A stretch of 64,000 nucleotides of DNA from Chloroflexota bacterium (lineage in GTDB: Bacteria > Chloroflexota > Limnocylindria > Limnocylindrales > CSP1-4), in the NCBI GenBank assembly GCA_016191345.1, contig JACPOU010000014.1, forward strand, positions 1-64,000. The letters run 5' to 3'. The position numbers and the translations under genes are program-made. Shown piece after piece: positions 1 to 8,441 of this stretch (its first letter is position 1; every line of letters begins with the position of its first letter). The notes under the pieces are model-generated. The model ran no database searches. It was not told the DNA's origin and worked only from the letters and a program-made list of their open reading frames with translations.

Positions 1-550
1 CCGCCGCAGCAGCGCCCGCCGCCACTCCCATCGCGCCGCCCTTGCCCGTGGCGGCCGCCGCTATTCCAAGAACGCTTATCGATCGCTCATAAGCCGAGAA
101 TCCGGCCGCAGAGCGGGTTGATCGCGGTGCCCTACGCCTCGTTGGAATATCTGGGCGTCGAAATGCCCTCGAACCGCCTCGCTCGCGCGGCGCGGGGCCG
201 CGCAGCTCGTTTGCTAATCCTTCTTGGAATACCCATCGCACCGCCGACGGGAGCAAGGCGCGCGGGCGGAAGCGGCGCCGCGCAGGTCGCCTGCCACGCC
301 TTCCTGGACCCGCCCCAGTCCGGCGCGCACGGGAGCGCGGTGTCGTGCGGCGCGGACGGGAGCGCGGTGTCGTGCGGCGCGGACGGCAGCGCCGTGTCGC
401 GCGGCGACCACGGGAGCGCCGTGTCGCGCGGCGACCACAGCCGTGCCGTGTCGCGCGCCGACCACGAGAGCGCCACCGCGACCACGCGAGCCGCACGACA
501 CGCGGCACCTCTGAAGCAACGCGGGCCAGCGCCCGAGCCGAGCTGCGGCC
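1..550. other. No confident gene; GC-rich left edge
   Basis: I see no ORF here that I would annotate. The open frames on both strands are Arg/Ala-rich and look like composition artefacts. The stretch holds a GCTTAT...ATAAGC inverted repeat (74-79 and 89-94), three copies of TTGGAATA or its complement (62-69, 142-149, 224-231), which stand out in such GC-rich DNA, and a 27-bp tandem repeat (331-465). A reading frame open from the left edge through about position 225 has a short Y-LGV-P-N stretch discussed in the findings. The left edge may cut a gene that I cannot identify. Confidence 0.5.
331..465. repeat. 27-bp tandem repeat, five units
   Basis: Five consecutive 27-bp units begin at 331, 358, 385, 412 and 439, with a degenerate sixth up to about 492. 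Units 1-2 are identical to each other, units 3-4 differ at one base, and unit 5 is more diverged. The period is a multiple of three, so both strands stay open and encode 9-residue repeats (GSAVSCGAD or GSAVSRGDH on +). No start signal or neighbouring gene supports translation, so I treat it as a minisatellite-like repeat. Confidence 0.8.
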
Positions 551-955
551 TCAGGTCATCCCGAGCTCGTCCAGGCGGTCGTCGTCGATGCCGAGGTGGT
601 GGGCCAGCTCATGGATCACGGTGACCCGGACCTCGTCGGCGAGGTCATGCGGGTCGGGAAAGTCGTCCTCGAGCGGGAACTGGAAGAGCGTGATCCGGTT
701 GGGGGACATCGCCCAATCTGCGGCCCACTCGGTCCGCGGGACGCCTTCGTACAACCCGTAGAGCGTGTCGTCGGGACCGAGGTCGTTCTCCTCGAGCTGT
801 TCGTCGGTCGGCTCGTCCTCGATGACGATCGCGACCTCTCCCAGCGCGTCGCTGAATGGCGCGGGGATCGAGGCCAGGGCGCGGTCGACCAGTCGCTCGA
901 AGGCATCCGATCGGTCGACGCGCCGGTGCTGCCGGCCGCGGATCCGTCTGGGCAT
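551..955 (-). CDS. Minimal zincin-type metallopeptidase family protein
   Basis: This 134-residue protein carries HELAHH at residues 115-120, followed by an acidic tail, close to the C-terminus. That is the layout of the small minimal-zincin family (Pfam Zincin_1), whose HExxH binds zinc and whose substrates are mostly unknown. Residues 16-110 are acidic and hydrophilic, with no signal peptide or membrane segment, so it is probably cytosolic. The ATG at 955 is supported by a TACCAT box on the minus strand (970-965) placed 9 nt before it, the same spacing seen at many genes here. It is divergent from the deacetylase-like gene downstream. The family assignment is good; the biological role is unknown. 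Confidence 0.8.
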   Translation of the reverse strand: MPRRIRGRQHRRVDRSDAFERLVDRALASIPAPFSDALGEVAIVIEDEPTDEQLEENDLGPDDTLYGLYEGVPRTEWAADWAMSPNRITLFQFPLEDDFPDPHDLADEVRVTVIHELAHHLGIDDDRLDELGMT

Positions 956-964
956 CGTCCCCGG

Positions 965-970
965 ATGGTA
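965..970 (-). promoter_or_regulatory. Candidate -10 box (TACCAT) of the zincin gene
   Basis: Read on the minus strand, TACCAT lies 9 nt before the ATG at 955. The match to the TANNNT boxes of the other genes in this window suggests a leaderless or nearly leaderless transcript. Confidence 0.45.
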
Positions 971-1081
971 CGAGCGTCGCCGGTCGCCGGCGCGGCCGGG
1001 GTGGCGGCCCGCGGAGTCGGAGCAGAGGCCCGCGAGGCTTCATGGGCTCCGCCGCGGCCGCGAAGGCGGACGGGCGCCAAG

Positions 1082-1087
1082 TACCAT
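1082..1087 (+). promoter_or_regulatory. Candidate -10 box (TACCAT) of the deacetylase-like gene
   Basis: TACCAT is followed by 7 nt and then the ATG at 1095. This favours 1095 over the in-frame ATG at 1086, which lies inside the box itself. Confidence 0.5.
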
Positions 1088-1094
1088 GCCGCCG

Positions 1095-2213
1095 ATGAAG
1101 GTCGTCTACACGCCGCGCCACCTCGTCCACGACGTGACCTACGAGACCTATCTCGGCGTCCAGGTTCCCGCGAACGAGGTCGCCGAGCGCGCGGAGCGAA
1201 TCCGCGCCGCCCTCGAGGCCGACGGCGGATCCGAGCTCGTCGAGCCGACGGAACACGGCGAGGCGCCGATCCTCGCCGTCCACGATGCGGGCCTCGTCCG
1301 GTTCGTGGGCGAGGCGTGGGCAGCCGCGCGTCGCGAGAACCTCGGCCGGACCGCCCTCATCGCGGACACATACCCCGTCCGGGCGATGTTCGAGGGCATG
1401 AGTGAGGCCGCCATCGCCCGGCTGCGCGAGCCCCGCGCGGTGGGCGGCCGGACGGGCTGGTGGGGCCTCGACTCGAGCAATCCCCTCGTCCCGGGCACGG
1501 CCGAGGCCGCCCGCTGGGCGGTGGACGTGGCGCTCACGACCGCGGACCTCGTGCTCGCCGGCGAGGCGGCTGCCTACGGCCTCTGCCGGCCGCCGGGCCA
1601 CCACGCCGGGCGCTCGATGGCCGGCGGGTACTGCTTCTTCAACAACGCCGCGATCGCCGCCGAAGACATCACGACGCGCACCGGCGAGCGGGTGGCAATC
1701 CTCGACGTCGACATCCATCACGGCAACGGCACGCAGCAGATCTTCTGGCGTCGCGGCGATGTTCTCTACGCCTCGATCCACGCCGATCCCGCGGACCTCT
1801 ACCCCTTCTTTGTCGGCTATGCCGACGAGACCGGCGAGGGCGAGGGCGAGGGCGCCACCTTCAACCAGCCGCTTCCCGCCGGAACCGGCGACGCCGCCTA
1901 TCTCGACGCCGTCGACCGGGCCCTGGACCGGATCGCCGGCACGAGCGGCTCGATCGTCGTCGTCTCACTCGGCTTCGACACGTTCGCCCAGGATCCCATC
2001 GGGACGTTCGCCGTCACGACCGCCGCGTACCACGAGATCGGGCGCCGGGTCGCCGCCCTCGGCCGCCGCCTCGTGATCCTCCAGGAGGGCGGCTACCACC
2101 GGCCCTCGCTCGGCGAGAATGCCCGGGCCTGGCTCCGGGGCGCGGAGGGCCGGCCGCACGATCCCATCCCCGCGGGCGGGTTCGGGCCGGATGGGGCGAG
2201 AATGCCCGCATGA
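1095..2213 (+). CDS. Acetylpolyamine amidohydrolase / histone deacetylase-like hydrolase
   Basis: This 372-residue zinc hydrolase of the arginase-deacetylase superfamily removes acetyl groups from acetylpolyamines or acetyl-lysine. The signature elements are in order: RPPGHH (His169-His170), [22 protein letters not shown] (zinc-binding Asp206 and His208), SLGFD (third metal ligand) and EGGY (transition-state Tyr). The stretch [23 protein letters not shown] resembles acetylpolyamine amidohydrolases more than protein deacetylases, so I favour polyamine metabolism. It is probably cytosolic. The start is set by the TACCAT box 7 nt upstream. Its stop overlaps the start of folE (ATGA), so the two are probably co-translated. 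The enzyme class is secure; the exact substrate is inferred. Confidence 0.88.
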   Translation: MKVVYTPRHLVHDVTYETYLGVQVPANEVAERAERIRAALEADGGSELVEPTEHGEAPILAVHDAGLVRFVGEAWAAARRENLGRTALIADTYPVRAMFEGMSEAAIARLREPRAVGGRTGWWGLDSSNPLVPGTAEAARWAVDVALTTADLVLAGEAAAYGLCRPPGHHAGRSMAGGYCFFNNAAIAAEDITTRTGERVAILDVDIHHGNGTQQIFWRRGDVLYASIHADPADLYPFFVGYADETGEGEGEGATFNQPLPAGTGDAAYLDAVDRALDRIAGTSGSIVVVSLGFDTFAQDPIGTFAVTTAAYHEIGRRVAALGRRLVILQEGGYHRPSLGENARAWLRGAEGRPHDPIPAGGFGPDGARMPA

Positions 2214-2989
2214 ACGACCGAGCGCCGCATGACCGACCGAGTGCCCGCATCAGCGACCGAGCGCCGCATGACCGACCGAGTGCCCGGATGAGCGATCCGC
2301 TGCCCGCCCACGTCCGGGAGCTCGTGACCGAGATCGAGACCGAGATCGGTGAATCCGACGACGCGGTCCTGGCCGCCCCGATCGACGGCTCCCGCGCATG
2401 GTCGATGGCCCGCGACCACGACAACGGCCGCGTCGAGGATGCGGTCCGCGACATCCTCGTCGAAATCGGCGAGGACCCGACGCGCGAGGGCCTCGTCGCC
2501 ACCCCGGACCGCGTCCATCGGATGTACCTCGAGCTGACTGCCGGCTACCACGTCGATCCCGAGCGGCTCGTGAACGACGCGATCTTCGAAGTCGACTACT
2601 CGGAGATGGTCGTGGTCAAGGACATCCCGTTCTACTCGCTCTGTGAGCACCACCTCCTGCCGTTCTTCGGCACGGCGGCCGTTGCCTACATCCCCCGCGG
2701 CCGCGTCGTGGGCCTCTCGAAGATTCCCCGGATCGTCGAGATGTATGCACGGCGTCTGCAGGTCCAGGAGCGCCTCACCCAGCAGGTCGCCGAATTTCTC
2801 AACGAGCGGCTGAATCCCCAGGGCGTGGGCGTCGTCATCGAGGCGACCCACCTCTGCGCCGTCATGCGCGGCATCCGGAAGCCGGGCACGATCATGACGA
2901 CCTCGGCCGTCCTGGGGCTGTTCCGGTCGCGCGACCGGACCCGGGCCGAGTTCTTCAGCCACCTGGACCGTCGCGCTCCGGGCGCGTGA
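2210..2989 (+). CDS. folE: GTP cyclohydrolase I
   Basis: This enzyme converts GTP to 7,8-dihydroneopterin triphosphate, the first step of tetrahydrofolate synthesis. The type I zinc site is complete: SLCEHH (Cys145 and His148 from this start) and HLCAVMRG (Cys216). The conserved stretches [19 protein letters not shown] and [23 protein letters not shown] are typical. The ATG at 2210 overlaps the upstream stop, but the first 26 codons are a 39-bp direct duplication and are not conserved. An alternative in-frame ATG at 2288 would give 233 residues, near the usual family length. Either start leaves the catalytic domain intact. Coupling to a deacetylase-like gene is unusual, and I see no other folate gene in the window. 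Confidence 0.95.
   Translation: MNDRAPHDRPSARISDRAPHDRPSARMSDPLPAHVRELVTEIETEIGESDDAVLAAPIDGSRAWSMARDHDNGRVEDAVRDILVEIGEDPTREGLVATPDRVHRMYLELTAGYHVDPERLVNDAIFEVDYSEMVVVKDIPFYSLCEHHLLPFFGTAAVAYIPRGRVVGLSKIPRIVEMYARRLQVQERLTQQVAEFLNERLNPQGVGVVIEATHLCAVMRGIRKPGTIMTTSAVLGLFRSRDRTRAEFFSHLDRRAPGA
2215..2292. repeat. 39-bp direct duplication at the folE 5' end
   Basis: Two nearly identical 39-bp units (2215-2253 and 2254-2292) lie between the end of the deacetylase-like gene and the conserved part of folE. In the folE frame they encode [11 protein letters not shown] twice. The unit length keeps the frame open, so the duplication changes only the N-terminal extension or the distance between the two candidate starts. 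Confidence 0.85.
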
Positions 2990-3005
2990 GCTCCGGCCCG
3001 CAACC

Positions 3006-3011
3006 TACAAT
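3006..3011 (+). promoter_or_regulatory. Candidate -10 box (TACAAT) of the B12-binding gene
   Basis: TACAAT lies exactly 6 nt before the ATG at 3018. It is one of the closest matches in the window to a TANNNT box feeding a leaderless start. Confidence 0.55.
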
Positions 3012-3017
3012 CGCGGC

Positions 3018-3422
3018 ATGACCGACCGACCACTCAAGGTGCTCATCGCGAAGCCGGGCCTCGACGGCCACGATCGCGGCGCGAAGGTCCTCGCCCGTGG
3101 CCTCCGCGATGAGGGCTTCGAGGTCGTCTACACGGGACTCCGCCAGACGCCCGAGATGGTCGCGACGGCAGCACTCCAGGAGGACGTCGACGTCGTCGGA
3201 CTGTCGATCCTCTCCGGGGCCCACCTGACGCTCGTTCCGCGGGTCTGCCGGCTGCTGAAGGAATCCGGCCTCGACGACGTGCTCGTCGTGGTCGGTGGGA
3301 TCATCCCCGACGTCGATGCGACCGAGCTCCGTGCCGCGGGCGTCGCCGAGATCTTCGGCCCCGGGACGACAATCGCCGAGGTCGCCGCGTACCTGCGCGA
3401 CAACGCCCGCGCCCGCGACTGA
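3018..3422 (+). CDS. Cobalamin-binding domain protein (methylmalonyl-CoA mutase small subunit type)
   Basis: This 134-residue stand-alone B12-binding domain matches the C-terminal domain of acyl-CoA mutases. The base-off/His-on motif DxHxxG is present as D16-G-H18-D-R-G21, with His18 the expected cobalt ligand. Later family signatures SILSGAH and GGIIPD are also present. In split mutases this domain pairs with a separate catalytic chain to interconvert methylmalonyl-CoA and succinyl-CoA or related acyl-CoAs. The catalytic subunit is not in this window. The gene is followed one base later by a MeaB-type chaperone, which supports the mutase assignment. Which mutase it serves (methylmalonyl, ethylmalonyl or isobutyryl type) cannot be told from this chain alone. 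Confidence 0.9.
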   Translation: MTDRPLKVLIAKPGLDGHDRGAKVLARGLRDEGFEVVYTGLRQTPEMVATAALQEDVDVVGLSILSGAHLTLVPRVCRLLKESGLDDVLVVVGGIIPDVDATELRAAGVAEIFGPGTTIAEVAAYLRDNARARD

Positions 3423-3423
3423 C

Positions 3424-4539
3424 GTGGCGCCGCAGGGCGCCGAGGCGCATCGACCGGATCCCGCCGCGCGAGCCGCCGAGCTGACATCGGCCGCGGTGGC
3501 CGGCGACCGGCGCGCGCTGGCCCGGCTCCTGACCGCGGTCGAGAACCGGACGTCGGTCGCGGAAACCGCCCTCCGGACGCTCTATCCGAAGGCCGGCACG
3601 GCCCATCTCGTCGGCATCACCGGCGCGCCGGGCGCGGGCAAGTCCACCCTCGTCTCGGCGCTGATCGCGGCGGTCCGCGAACGCGGCCGGAGCGTGGGCG
3701 TCATCGCCGTCGATCCCTCGAGCCCGATCACGGGCGGCGCGCTCCTCGGCGACCGGGTCCGGATGCAGGCCTATGCCGGGGACCGCGACGTCTTCATCCG
3801 CTCGATGGCGTCGCGCGGCCACGCCGGCGGACTGGCCTCGACGTCGGCCGCCGCCGCCGCGGTCCTCGACGCCTGTGGCTTCGACCTCGTGCTCATCGAG
3901 ACGGTCGGCACCGGCCAGAGCGAGGTCGAGGTCGCCGCCGCGGCGGACACGACAGTCGTCCTGGAGGCGCCCGAGATGGGCGACGAGGTCCAGGCCATCA
4001 AGGCGGGCCTCCTCGAGGTCGCGGACATCGTGGTCGTCAACAAGGGCGACCGGCCGGGCGCGCAGCGAACGGCCTCGCAGCTCCGGGCGATGCTCGTCGC
4101 CGTCGGTCGCGTCGGCGCGGCCGAGCGGGGGCATCACGGGCCGGGCGCGGGCTCCGCCGCGGAGGCCACCGCGCCCGCTCAGGCCGCCTCGGAGCCGGCG
4201 ACGGCAACGTCCCCGGCGACCCCAGCGGACACGGCGCCGCGCGCTCGCCCGAAGGAGCCCGTCGTCCTCGTCACGACGGCCACGAGCGGGGAGGGGATCG
4301 ACGCGCTTCTCGCGGCGCTCGACGCGCATCGGGCGAAGGGTCGGGGCGTCGATGGCGCCACCGCCCGCCTGGCCCGGGCCGAAGCCCAGGTCTGGGCGAT
4401 CCTCGCGGAGCGGATCCGGGCGGAGCTCCACGCGCCCGAGCGTCGCGTGGAGTCTGATGACATCCTCCGGGCGGTCGCGGACCACGAGCTCGACCCGTTC
4501 GCCGCAGCGGACCGGCTCCTCGACCGCCTTCGCGCGTGA
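3424..4539 (+). CDS. meaB: MeaB/ArgK-family GTPase, acyl-CoA mutase chaperone
   Basis: This is a G3E-type P-loop GTPase that guards and reloads B12-dependent acyl-CoA mutases. Visible elements are the Walker A motif GAPGAGKST (residues 67-75), DPSSPITGGALLGDRVRM, the switch-like ETVGTGQSEVEV and the guanine-binding NKGD. Translation probably starts at the GTG at 3424, one base after the stop of the B12-domain gene; the longer ORF upstream is a shadow of that gene. Between NKGD and the C-terminal SGEGIDALL segment there is an Ala/Pro-rich insert of about 45 residues that normal MeaB proteins lack. The insert looks disordered and does not break the GTPase motifs. Length is 371 residues. Confidence 0.92.
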   Translation: MAPQGAEAHRPDPAARAAELTSAAVAGDRRALARLLTAVENRTSVAETALRTLYPKAGTAHLVGITGAPGAGKSTLVSALIAAVRERGRSVGVIAVDPSSPITGGALLGDRVRMQAYAGDRDVFIRSMASRGHAGGLASTSAAAAAVLDACGFDLVLIETVGTGQSEVEVAAAADTTVVLEAPEMGDEVQAIKAGLLEVADIVVVNKGDRPGAQRTASQLRAMLVAVGRVGAAERGHHGPGAGSAAEATAPAQAASEPATATSPATPADTAPRARPKEPVVLVTTATSGEGIDALLAALDAHRAKGRGVDGATARLARAEAQVWAILAERIRAELHAPERRVESDDILRAVADHELDPFAAADRLLDRLRA

Positions 4540-4700
4540 GCGACGCACCGGGCTCGGGCGCGACCGCGCCCATCCAGCGCGCGCCGGACCCCGACGCGCG
4601 ACTCATGACCCGTCGTTCGCCGGGATCTCGGTCTCCGTCCTCGCCTTCTTCATCGCCAGCGGCACCGGCCGCGGCCACGCCCGTCTGATCGTCCGAGCGC

Positions 4701-4706
4701 TAGGCT
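4701..4706 (+). promoter_or_regulatory. Candidate -10 box (TAGGCT) of the hydroxyacyl-CoA dehydrogenase gene
   Basis: TAGGCT lies 6 nt before the ATG at 4713. This favours 4713 over the GTG at 4707. Confidence 0.45.
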
Positions 4707-4712
4707 GTGCGC

Positions 4713-5576
4713 ATGCCCATCGATCGAATCTTCGTCGCCGGCGCCGGGCTCATGGGCCATGGCATCGGCCAGGTCCACGCCGCCATCGGCAAGCAGGTCA
4801 CGCTCTACGAGCCGGATCTCGCCAGGGCACGGGCCGGTCGCGATCGGATTGCCGGCAACCTCGATCGTGCGGTCGCGAAGGGAAAGCTGGACGGCACGAC
4901 ACGCGACCAGATCCTGGGGCGCGTGACGGCGACCTCGGACATGTCGGACGTTCGCGACGCTGACCTCGTCGTCGAGGCGGTGTTCGAGGACCTCGAGGTC
5001 AAGCAGGCCCTCTGGCGCGAGCTCGATGCCCTCGCCCTGGCATCGACGATCTTCGCCTCGAACACGAGCTCGATCTCGATCGACCGGCTCGCCTCGGCGG
5101 TTTCACCGGCCCGTCGCGAGCGGTTCGTCGGGATGCACTTCTTCAGCCCCGTGCCGGTGATGCCGCTCGTGGAGTTGATCCGGGGCGCCGCGACGACCGA
5201 TGCCACCGAGGCCGCGATCCGCGAGCTCACGGACGACCTCGGCAAGCAGCTGATCGTCTCGGCGGACCGGCCCGGCTTCATCGTCAACCGGATCCTGATG
5301 CCGCTCCTCGCCGAGGCGATGCGGGCGTACGAGGAGGGGACCGGCACGGCCGATGACATCGATACGGGGGCGAAGGTCGGCCTCAACCACCCGATGGGCC
5401 CGCTCGAGCTGGCCGACTTCATCGGCCTCGATGTCTGCCTCAACGTCATGAAGGTGCTCCACGAGGGCATCGGCGGCGAGCACTTCCGGCCGCCGAAGGC
5501 GCTCGAGGACCTCGTCGCCGCCGGCCATCTCGGCCAGAAGACGGGCCGCGGCTTCCACAGCTACCCGAGGGGCTGA
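4713..5576 (+). CDS. hbd: 3-hydroxyacyl-CoA (3-hydroxybutyryl-CoA) dehydrogenase
   Basis: This 287-residue NAD(P)-dependent enzyme oxidises 3-hydroxyacyl-CoA to 3-ketoacyl-CoA in beta-oxidation or butyrate-type metabolism. The Rossmann motif GAGLMGHGIG lies at residues 10-19. NTSSISI and the catalytic His in MHFFSPVPVMPLVE follow, then GFIVNRILMPLLAEA and HPMGPLELADFIGLD of the C-terminal helical domain. Length matches stand-alone Hbd rather than the fused FadB type. The next gene, an acyl-CoA dehydrogenase, starts 5 nt after its stop, so the pair forms an operon for consecutive acyl-CoA oxidation steps. Chain-length specificity cannot be read from sequence. Confidence 0.93.
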   Translation: MPIDRIFVAGAGLMGHGIGQVHAAIGKQVTLYEPDLARARAGRDRIAGNLDRAVAKGKLDGTTRDQILGRVTATSDMSDVRDADLVVEAVFEDLEVKQALWRELDALALASTIFASNTSSISIDRLASAVSPARRERFVGMHFFSPVPVMPLVELIRGAATTDATEAAIRELTDDLGKQLIVSADRPGFIVNRILMPLLAEAMRAYEEGTGTADDIDTGAKVGLNHPMGPLELADFIGLDVCLNVMKVLHEGIGGEHFRPPKALEDLVAAGHLGQKTGRGFHSYPRG

Positions 5577-5580
5577 GGGC

Positions 5581-6804
5581 GTGGCGGCAGCTGGCGAGCC
5601 ACCCGGCCTGGGCGCCGGAGGCCTGACCGCCGAGGAGCGCCTCCTCCGCGACACGGCCCGCGAGTTTGCCCAGCGCGAGGTCGCCCCGACCGCGATCGAG
5701 CGGGACGAGGCGGAGCGCTTCGACCGCTCGATCTTCACCCGGATGGGGGAGCTGGGGCTGACCGGTGCGCCGCTCCCGGAGTCCGTCGGCGGGGCCGGCT
5801 TCTCCTACCTCGGCTGGACGCTCGTCATGGAGGAGCTCGGGGCCGCGGACATGGCCTCGGCGGTGACGCTCTCGGTCCACGTCCTCAGCCAGTACCCCGT
5901 GGTGACATTCGGGACGGCGGCCCAGCATACTGACTGGCTCGCCCCGATGGTCGCCGGCGAGGCGCTCGGGGCGTTCTGCCTCACCGAGCCGCACGCCGGT
6001 TCGGACGCCGCGGCGCTCCGGACGCGGGCCGTCCGGCTCGCGGCGGACGGCTCCGAGATCGCGGCGGACGCCCCGTCCACCGATGTCGCGTCGTACCGGC
6101 TCCACGGCTCGAAGATCTGGATCTCGAACGCGCCCGAGGCGGACCGCTACCTCGTGTTCGCGACGATCGACGCGGCGAAGGGTCCCAAGGGCATCACCGC
6201 GTTCCTCGTGGAGAAGGGGACGCCCGGCTTCCGGTTCGGCGCGCACGAGCGGAAGATGGGCATCCGGGCCTGTCCCGCGGCCGAGCTGATCTTCGACGGC
6301 GCCGACATCCCGGCGGCGAGGCGTCTCGGCGACGAGGGCCAGGGCTACCGGATCGCCCTGTCGGCCCTGGCGGAGGGCCGGATCTCGATCGCCGCGGCCT
6401 GCGTCGGGATCGGCCGCAGCGCGCTCGAGCAGTCCGCCGCGTACCTCCAGCAGCGGACCGCGTTCGGCGCGCCGCTCGCCGAGCTCCAGGGCCTCCGATT
6501 CACGATCGCCGAGATGGCCCGCGAGGTGGCCGCGGCGCGGGCCCTGACCCATGAGGCAGCGCGGGCGAAGGACCGCGGCGAGCCGATCGGGGAGTGGTCG
6601 TCGCTCGCGAAGTGGACCGCCTCGGACGCCGCCATGCGGGTGGCAACGGACGCCGTCCAGCTGTTCGGCGGGAGCGGCTACTCGCGCGAGACGGGGATCG
6701 AGCGGCTGATGCGCGACGCCAAGGGTGCCCAGATCTACGAGGGCACGAACCAGGTTCACCGCGAGATCGTGGCCCGGGAGGTCCTGGCGCGAACCTCGAT
6801 CTGA
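5581..6804 (+). CDS. Acyl-CoA dehydrogenase
   Basis: This 407-residue FAD flavoprotein introduces the 2,3 double bond into acyl-CoA and passes electrons to electron-transfer flavoprotein. The substrate-binding segment FCLTEPHAGSDAAALRT, the later GSKIWISNA, and the C-terminal FGGSGYSRETGIERLMRDAKGAQIYEGTNQ are all recognisable. Glu387 in YEGTNQ sits where many family members carry the catalytic base. There are short Asp/Ala-rich inserts after the FAD-binding segment. The GTG at 5581 follows the hbd stop by 4 nt, so translation is probably coupled. Substrate chain length is not determinable; a short- or branched-chain role fits the neighbouring mutase genes. Confidence 0.93.
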   Translation: MAAAGEPPGLGAGGLTAEERLLRDTAREFAQREVAPTAIERDEAERFDRSIFTRMGELGLTGAPLPESVGGAGFSYLGWTLVMEELGAADMASAVTLSVHVLSQYPVVTFGTAAQHTDWLAPMVAGEALGAFCLTEPHAGSDAAALRTRAVRLAADGSEIAADAPSTDVASYRLHGSKIWISNAPEADRYLVFATIDAAKGPKGITAFLVEKGTPGFRFGAHERKMGIRACPAAELIFDGADIPAARRLGDEGQGYRIALSALAEGRISIAAACVGIGRSALEQSAAYLQQRTAFGAPLAELQGLRFTIAEMAREVAAARALTHEAARAKDRGEPIGEWSSLAKWTASDAAMRVATDAVQLFGGSGYSRETGIERLMRDAKGAQIYEGTNQVHREIVAREVLARTSI

Positions 6805-6989
6805 CCCGCTCCTGATCTGCCCCGCGATTCATGGGACGGCCGCTCGCGGCCGCAGCCGCCATCAATGGGCGGATCGGCCCCTGATGGACGGCCACTCGGA
6901 CCCTGCGACCGGCGACACGCCACCCCTATCGTGCGATGATCCGGCGGCCGGAGAAGGCCGCTCCGCTGTCCGCCTGGAGTTGCCTGACG

Positions 6990-8351
6990 ATGAGCTCCCC
7001 GATCGCGTCCCCCTCACCCCAGCCTGACCTTGCCCCCGAGGACGACCCTGCTGTCCCGGACTCGAGCTGGCCGGCAACGCTGGCATCGGCACTGAGCCGG
7101 CGAGGATTCCTTCGTGCCGCTGCGATCACCGGCGGCGGCCTCGTCGGGACGCTCGCGGCCTGCGCTCCGGCGACCCCGACCCCGGGCTGGACCCTGGGGC
7201 CCCTGGCCGGCAGCAGCCCCTCGCCGACGCCACCCCCGGCCGGCAGCTCCGTGCCAGCCAGTCCCGCGCCGTCCGTGCCCATCGCGAGCGCCCTGCCGTC
7301 CAACATCCCGGCGGGCTGGACGGAGAACGACACGGCGGCGCGAACCGTCGTTCGCCGCTACCTCGGCAACCTGCCGCCGGCGCTGAAGGGCATCTTCGGC
7401 GAGGCCGCCTTTTCGAAGCTCGCGACGATCCTCGGCGCGGCCGACAACTATCCGGAGCTGAGCCTCAAGCCCGCGTTCGCGCAGGTTCCCCAGCTCGGCC
7501 TCAGCGACGCCCTGGCGCCGCTCACCCCGGAGGTCGATGGCGTGGTCAAGGTCTTCAGGCTCACGATCGACGAGATCGAGCAGTCGATCGACGAGATCAA
7601 GCCGCCCATGGCCGCGCTCGGCTACAACGGGCAGACCCCGGGGCCCTCGATCCGGGTCAACCAGGGCGACCGGGTCCGGGCGATCTTCACGAACAACCTC
7701 AAGGAGACGACGAGCGTCCACTTCCATGGCGTGGAGTTCGACGACTTCTTCCAGGACGGCGTGCCCTTCGTGACGCAGCTGCCGATCGTGCCCGGCGAGA
7801 GCTACACCTACGAGTTCACGGCCAGGAATCCCGGATCGCTGATGTACCACTCCCATCACAACGCGACGGACCAGGTGGGCCGAGGCCTGCTCGGCGCGTT
7901 CATCGTCCAACCGGCCGACAACCCGGTGGCCTACGACCGGGAGTACATCTGGGTCTCCAACGATGTCCTCGGCGGGTTCACGATCAACGCCCACGGCTTC
8001 CCGGCCACGTTGCCGATCCTCGCGGCGGTGGGCGAGAAGGTTCTCGTCCGGTTCATGAACGAGGGCGTCATGATGCACCCGTTCCACAGCCACGGATTCA
8101 CGATGCGGATCGTTGCCCGTGACGGCCACCCGCTCGGGAGCGCGGCGTATGACTGCGACACGCTCGGCGTGAATCCGGGCGAGCGCTTCGACGCGCTCAT
8201 CACCGTGGACCGGCCCGGCGTCTGGGCCTTCCATTGCCACATCCTCCCCCACGTCGAGGGCGCCGGCGGCATGTTCGGCATGGTCACCACGCTGATCGTC
8301 GTGCCGGAGAAGGCCCAGGTGGATGCGATCGTGAACCTGCTCCTCGCGTAG
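6990..8351 (+). CDS. Tat-exported multicopper oxidase lipoprotein, two cupredoxin domains
   Basis: From this start the protein has 453 residues. An Ala/Pro-rich head is followed by SRRGFLR (36-42), a hydrophobic stretch and LAAC (Cys58), which is a twin-arginine signal with a lipobox, so the enzyme is probably an exported lipoprotein. A Pro/Ser linker precedes two cupredoxin domains. Copper motifs are VHFHGVEF, YHSHHN, HPFHSHGF and FHCHILPHVEGAGGM, covering a type 1 site and the trinuclear ligands. The architecture resembles nitrite-reductase-like and small two-domain oxidases, so laccase-like, metal-oxidising or nitrite-reducing activity are all possible. The ATG at 6936 is an alternative start, which would add 18 residues. 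It interrupts the acyl-CoA gene run and is probably its own transcript. Confidence 0.88.
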   Translation: MSSPIASPSPQPDLAPEDDPAVPDSSWPATLASALSRRGFLRAAAITGGGLVGTLAACAPATPTPGWTLGPLAGSSPSPTPPPAGSSVPASPAPSVPIASALPSNIPAGWTENDTAARTVVRRYLGNLPPALKGIFGEAAFSKLATILGAADNYPELSLKPAFAQVPQLGLSDALAPLTPEVDGVVKVFRLTIDEIEQSIDEIKPPMAALGYNGQTPGPSIRVNQGDRVRAIFTNNLKETTSVHFHGVEFDDFFQDGVPFVTQLPIVPGESYTYEFTARNPGSLMYHSHHNATDQVGRGLLGAFIVQPADNPVAYDREYIWVSNDVLGGFTINAHGFPATLPILAAVGEKVLVRFMNEGVMMHPFHSHGFTMRIVARDGHPLGSAAYDCDTLGVNPGERFDALITVDRPGVWAFHCHILPHVEGAGGMFGMVTTLIVVPEKAQVDAIVNLLLA

Positions 8352-8428
8352 CGGCCAGGCGGCGGCCTGGGCGACGTTCCCGGCCGCGCTTCGACGGCGG
8401 GCCGGCCGGCAGTGCGGGCGACCCGGTG

Positions 8429-8434
8429 TAGCAT
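8429..8434 (+). promoter_or_regulatory. Candidate -10 box (TAGCAT) of the thiolase gene
   Basis: TAGCAT lies 7 nt before the ATG at 8442, in the recurring leaderless arrangement of this window. Confidence 0.45.
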
Positions 8435-8441
8435 CGAAGGC

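Noticed and set aside
118-624. 168-codon ORF at the left edge
   Set aside because: Most of it is the 27-bp repeat and Arg/Ala-rich sequence, and it overlaps the well-supported zincin gene on the other strand.
6838-6856. Palindromic GC-rich stretch after the acyl-CoA dehydrogenase as a terminator
   Set aside because: GGCCGC/GCGGCC pairs, but no T-run follows and such palindromes are expected by chance at this GC content.
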